Shown here one piece after another: positions 62,974 to 64,000 of a DNA stretch of 64,000 bases. The translations under genes and the position numbers were made by a program. The notes under the pieces are model-generated. The model was not told the DNA's origin, ran no database searches, and saw nothing but the letters and a program-made list of their open reading frames with translations. Location of the stretch: NCBI GenBank assembly GCA_900539715.1, contig UQDA01000005.1:66459-130458 (forward strand), in the 5' to 3' direction. The DNA comes from an uncultured Lachnospiraceae bacterium (GTDB taxonomy: Bacteria; Bacillota; Clostridia; Lachnospirales; Lachnospiraceae). Positions within the stretch are counted from its first letter, which is position 1; every line of letters starts with the position of its first letter.

Positions 62974-63900
62974 ATGGTTGGAGGCATTATTTTACTGATT
63001 GTTCTGTTGCTTGCTATCATGGTGGTAGCTTCCTGTGTGAAGATCGTACCGCAGGCGCAGGCATATGTAGTGGAGCGTCTTGGCGCTTATCAGGATACCT
63101 GGGGTGTCGGCATGCACTTTAAGGTGCCGATCGTTGACAAGGTGGCAAAGAGGGTACTGCTGAAGGAGCAGGTGGCAGATTTTCCGCCGCAGCCGGTAAT
63201 TACGAAGGATAATGTTACGATGCGTATCGATACGGTCGTATTTTTCCAGATTACGGATCCGAAGCTGTTTACCTACGGCGTGGAAAATCCGATAATGGCG
63301 ATAGAGAATCTGACTGCAACGACGCTGAGAAATATCATCGGCGATCTTGAGCTGGATCAGACGCTGACATCCCGCGAGACCATCAACGCAAAGATGCGCG
63401 CGTCTCTGGATATTGCGACAGATCCGTGGGGCATCAAGGTAAACCGTGTAGAGCTTAAAAACATTATTCCTCCGGCAGCTATTCAGGATGCGATGGAGAA
63501 GCAGATGAAGGCGGAGCGTGAACGCCGCGAAGCTATCCTGCGTGCGGAAGGTGAGAAGAAGTCCACGATTCTCGTGGCGGAAGGTAAGAAGGCATCGGCT
63601 ATTCTGGAAGCAGAGGCGGAGAAGCAGTCTGCTATCCTGCGCGCAGAAGCGGAAAAAGAAAAGATGATACGTGAGGCAGAGGGTGAAGCGGAAGCTATCA
63701 TGAAGGTACAGCAGGCGACTGCAGACGGTCTGCGCTTTATCAAGGAAGCGGGCGCGGATGAGGCAGTCCTTCGTCTGAAGAGCCTGGAAGCGTTTGAGAA
63801 GGCTGCGGACGGCAAGGCAACGAAGATAATCATTCCTTCTGAAATCCAGAGCATGGCAGGGCTTCTTGCCAGTGCGAAGGAACTCGTGACAAAAGAATAA
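62974..63900 (+). CDS. SPFH/band 7 domain protein (stomatin/QmcA-like)
   Basis: A 308-residue protein with one N-terminal helix (about 3-22), then the band 7 domain (VPQAQAYVVERLGAYQDTWG, PQPVITKDNVTMRIDTVVFF). A helical tail rich in alanine-glutamate repeats (ILRAEAEKEKMIREAEGEAE) assembles into rings. Partner of NfeD encoded just before it. A terminator follows the stop. Likely role: organising membrane domains or controlling FtsH-type proteolysis, as known for relatives. Confidence 0.95.
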   Translation: MVGGIILLIVLLLAIMVVASCVKIVPQAQAYVVERLGAYQDTWGVGMHFKVPIVDKVAKRVLLKEQVADFPPQPVITKDNVTMRIDTVVFFQITDPKLFTYGVENPIMAIENLTATTLRNIIGDLELDQTLTSRETINAKMRASLDIATDPWGIKVNRVELKNIIPPAAIQDAMEKQMKAERERREAILRAEGEKKSTILVAEGKKASAILEAEAEKQSAILRAEAEKEKMIREAEGEAEAIMKVQQATADGLRFIKEAGADEAVLRLKSLEAFEKAADGKATKIIIPSEIQSMAGLLASAKELVTKE

Positions 63901-63911
63901 AAAATATTTAC

Positions 63912-63956
63912 AAAAAAGTGCTGTACGCCGTATAATGGCTGTATGGCACTTTTTTA
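63912..63956 (+). terminator. Terminator after the SPFH gene
   Basis: AAAAAAGTGC pairs with GCACTTTTTT around inner GTAC/GTAT and CC/GG stems. A second perfect 11-bp inverted repeat, ATTTCATAGGA (63956-63966) and TCCTATGAAAT (63974-63984), follows at the window end; its role is unclear. Confidence 0.8.
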
Positions 63957-64000
63957 TTTCATAGGAAAATGCGTCCTATGAAATAAAAAATGCTCCGCAG

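Overview
The window is about 64 kb of a low-redundancy, roughly 50% GC Firmicutes chromosome. It most resembles an anaerobic, spore-forming member of the Lachnospiraceae (Clostridium cluster XIVa). The case rests on a homodimer-type pyruvate:ferredoxin oxidoreductase, acetate kinase, the spore-maturation gene spmA, an S-box riboswitch ahead of metK, a large Bacillus-type SRP RNA, several TTG starts with strong Shine-Dalgarno sequences, and the CotH/VTC/DUF4956 trio. I would not name a genus. No phage, insertion sequence, plasmid gene or CRISPR array was seen.

Layout. 0-4 kb: excision repair genes uvrB (cut by the window edge) and uvrA. 4-7.6 kb: an unusual membrane protein built of 11-residue repeats, a flavin reductase-like protein and a LysM/G5/M23 wall peptidase. 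7.5-10.5 kb: murA, broken by an out-of-frame deletion over its catalytic cysteine, then metK behind a SAM riboswitch. 10.7-14.1 kb: a tight CotH kinase / VTC-domain / DUF4956 operon. 14.1-20.8 kb: pth, mfd, a CidA/LrgA-LrgB pair and a MATE exporter. 20.8-29.3 kb: two large GT-C/YfhO-type membrane proteins, a secreted GH20 hexosaminidase, an esterase and a lactonase-type propeller. 29.3-33.5 kb: a sugar O-acetyltransferase, ackA, a cation/proton antiporter and a YgjP-like metallopeptidase. 33.5-38.5 kb, minus strand: aldo/keto reductase, GlpA-like dehydrogenase with a BFD-like cysteine domain, FAD/NAD oxidoreductase, DUF1667 protein and HAD phosphatase, probably one glycerol-phosphate-type redox operon. 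38.6-41 kb: ftsH overlapping a MarR regulator. 41.2-42.1 kb: a small XRE regulator plus membrane protein with a clear three-site operator. 42.2-43.8 kb: tRNA-Lys, a truncated ATPase relic and a Gfo/Idh/MocA dehydrogenase. 44-47.5 kb: nifJ. 47.6-50.5 kb: SRP RNA, a frameshifted PflX-like radical SAM gene and a cardiolipin synthase-like PLD protein. 50.6-55.7 kb: spmA, a MalY-type lyase, catalase and an NSS transporter. 55.7-55.94 kb: a dense run of hairpins ending in an intrinsic terminator between divergent genes. 56-64 kb: an Mrr-like membrane nuclease, a MacB/FtsX-type ABC exporter, a DUF885 protein, NfeD and an SPFH protein.

The most interesting items are: (1) the 192-bp module of stacked hairpins at 55745-55936, flanked by a 9-bp direct repeat, which is either an unannotated structured RNA or a MITE-like element; (2) the murA deletion that removes the active-site cysteine region; (3) the katA leader, where a 17-bp perfect inverted repeat buries the ribosome binding site; (4) the hendecad-repeat membrane protein; (5) the CotH/VTC/DUF4956 cluster; and (6) the self-contained regulatory region of the XRE/membrane-protein pair. 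Two frameshifted genes in one window leave open the possibility of sequence errors.
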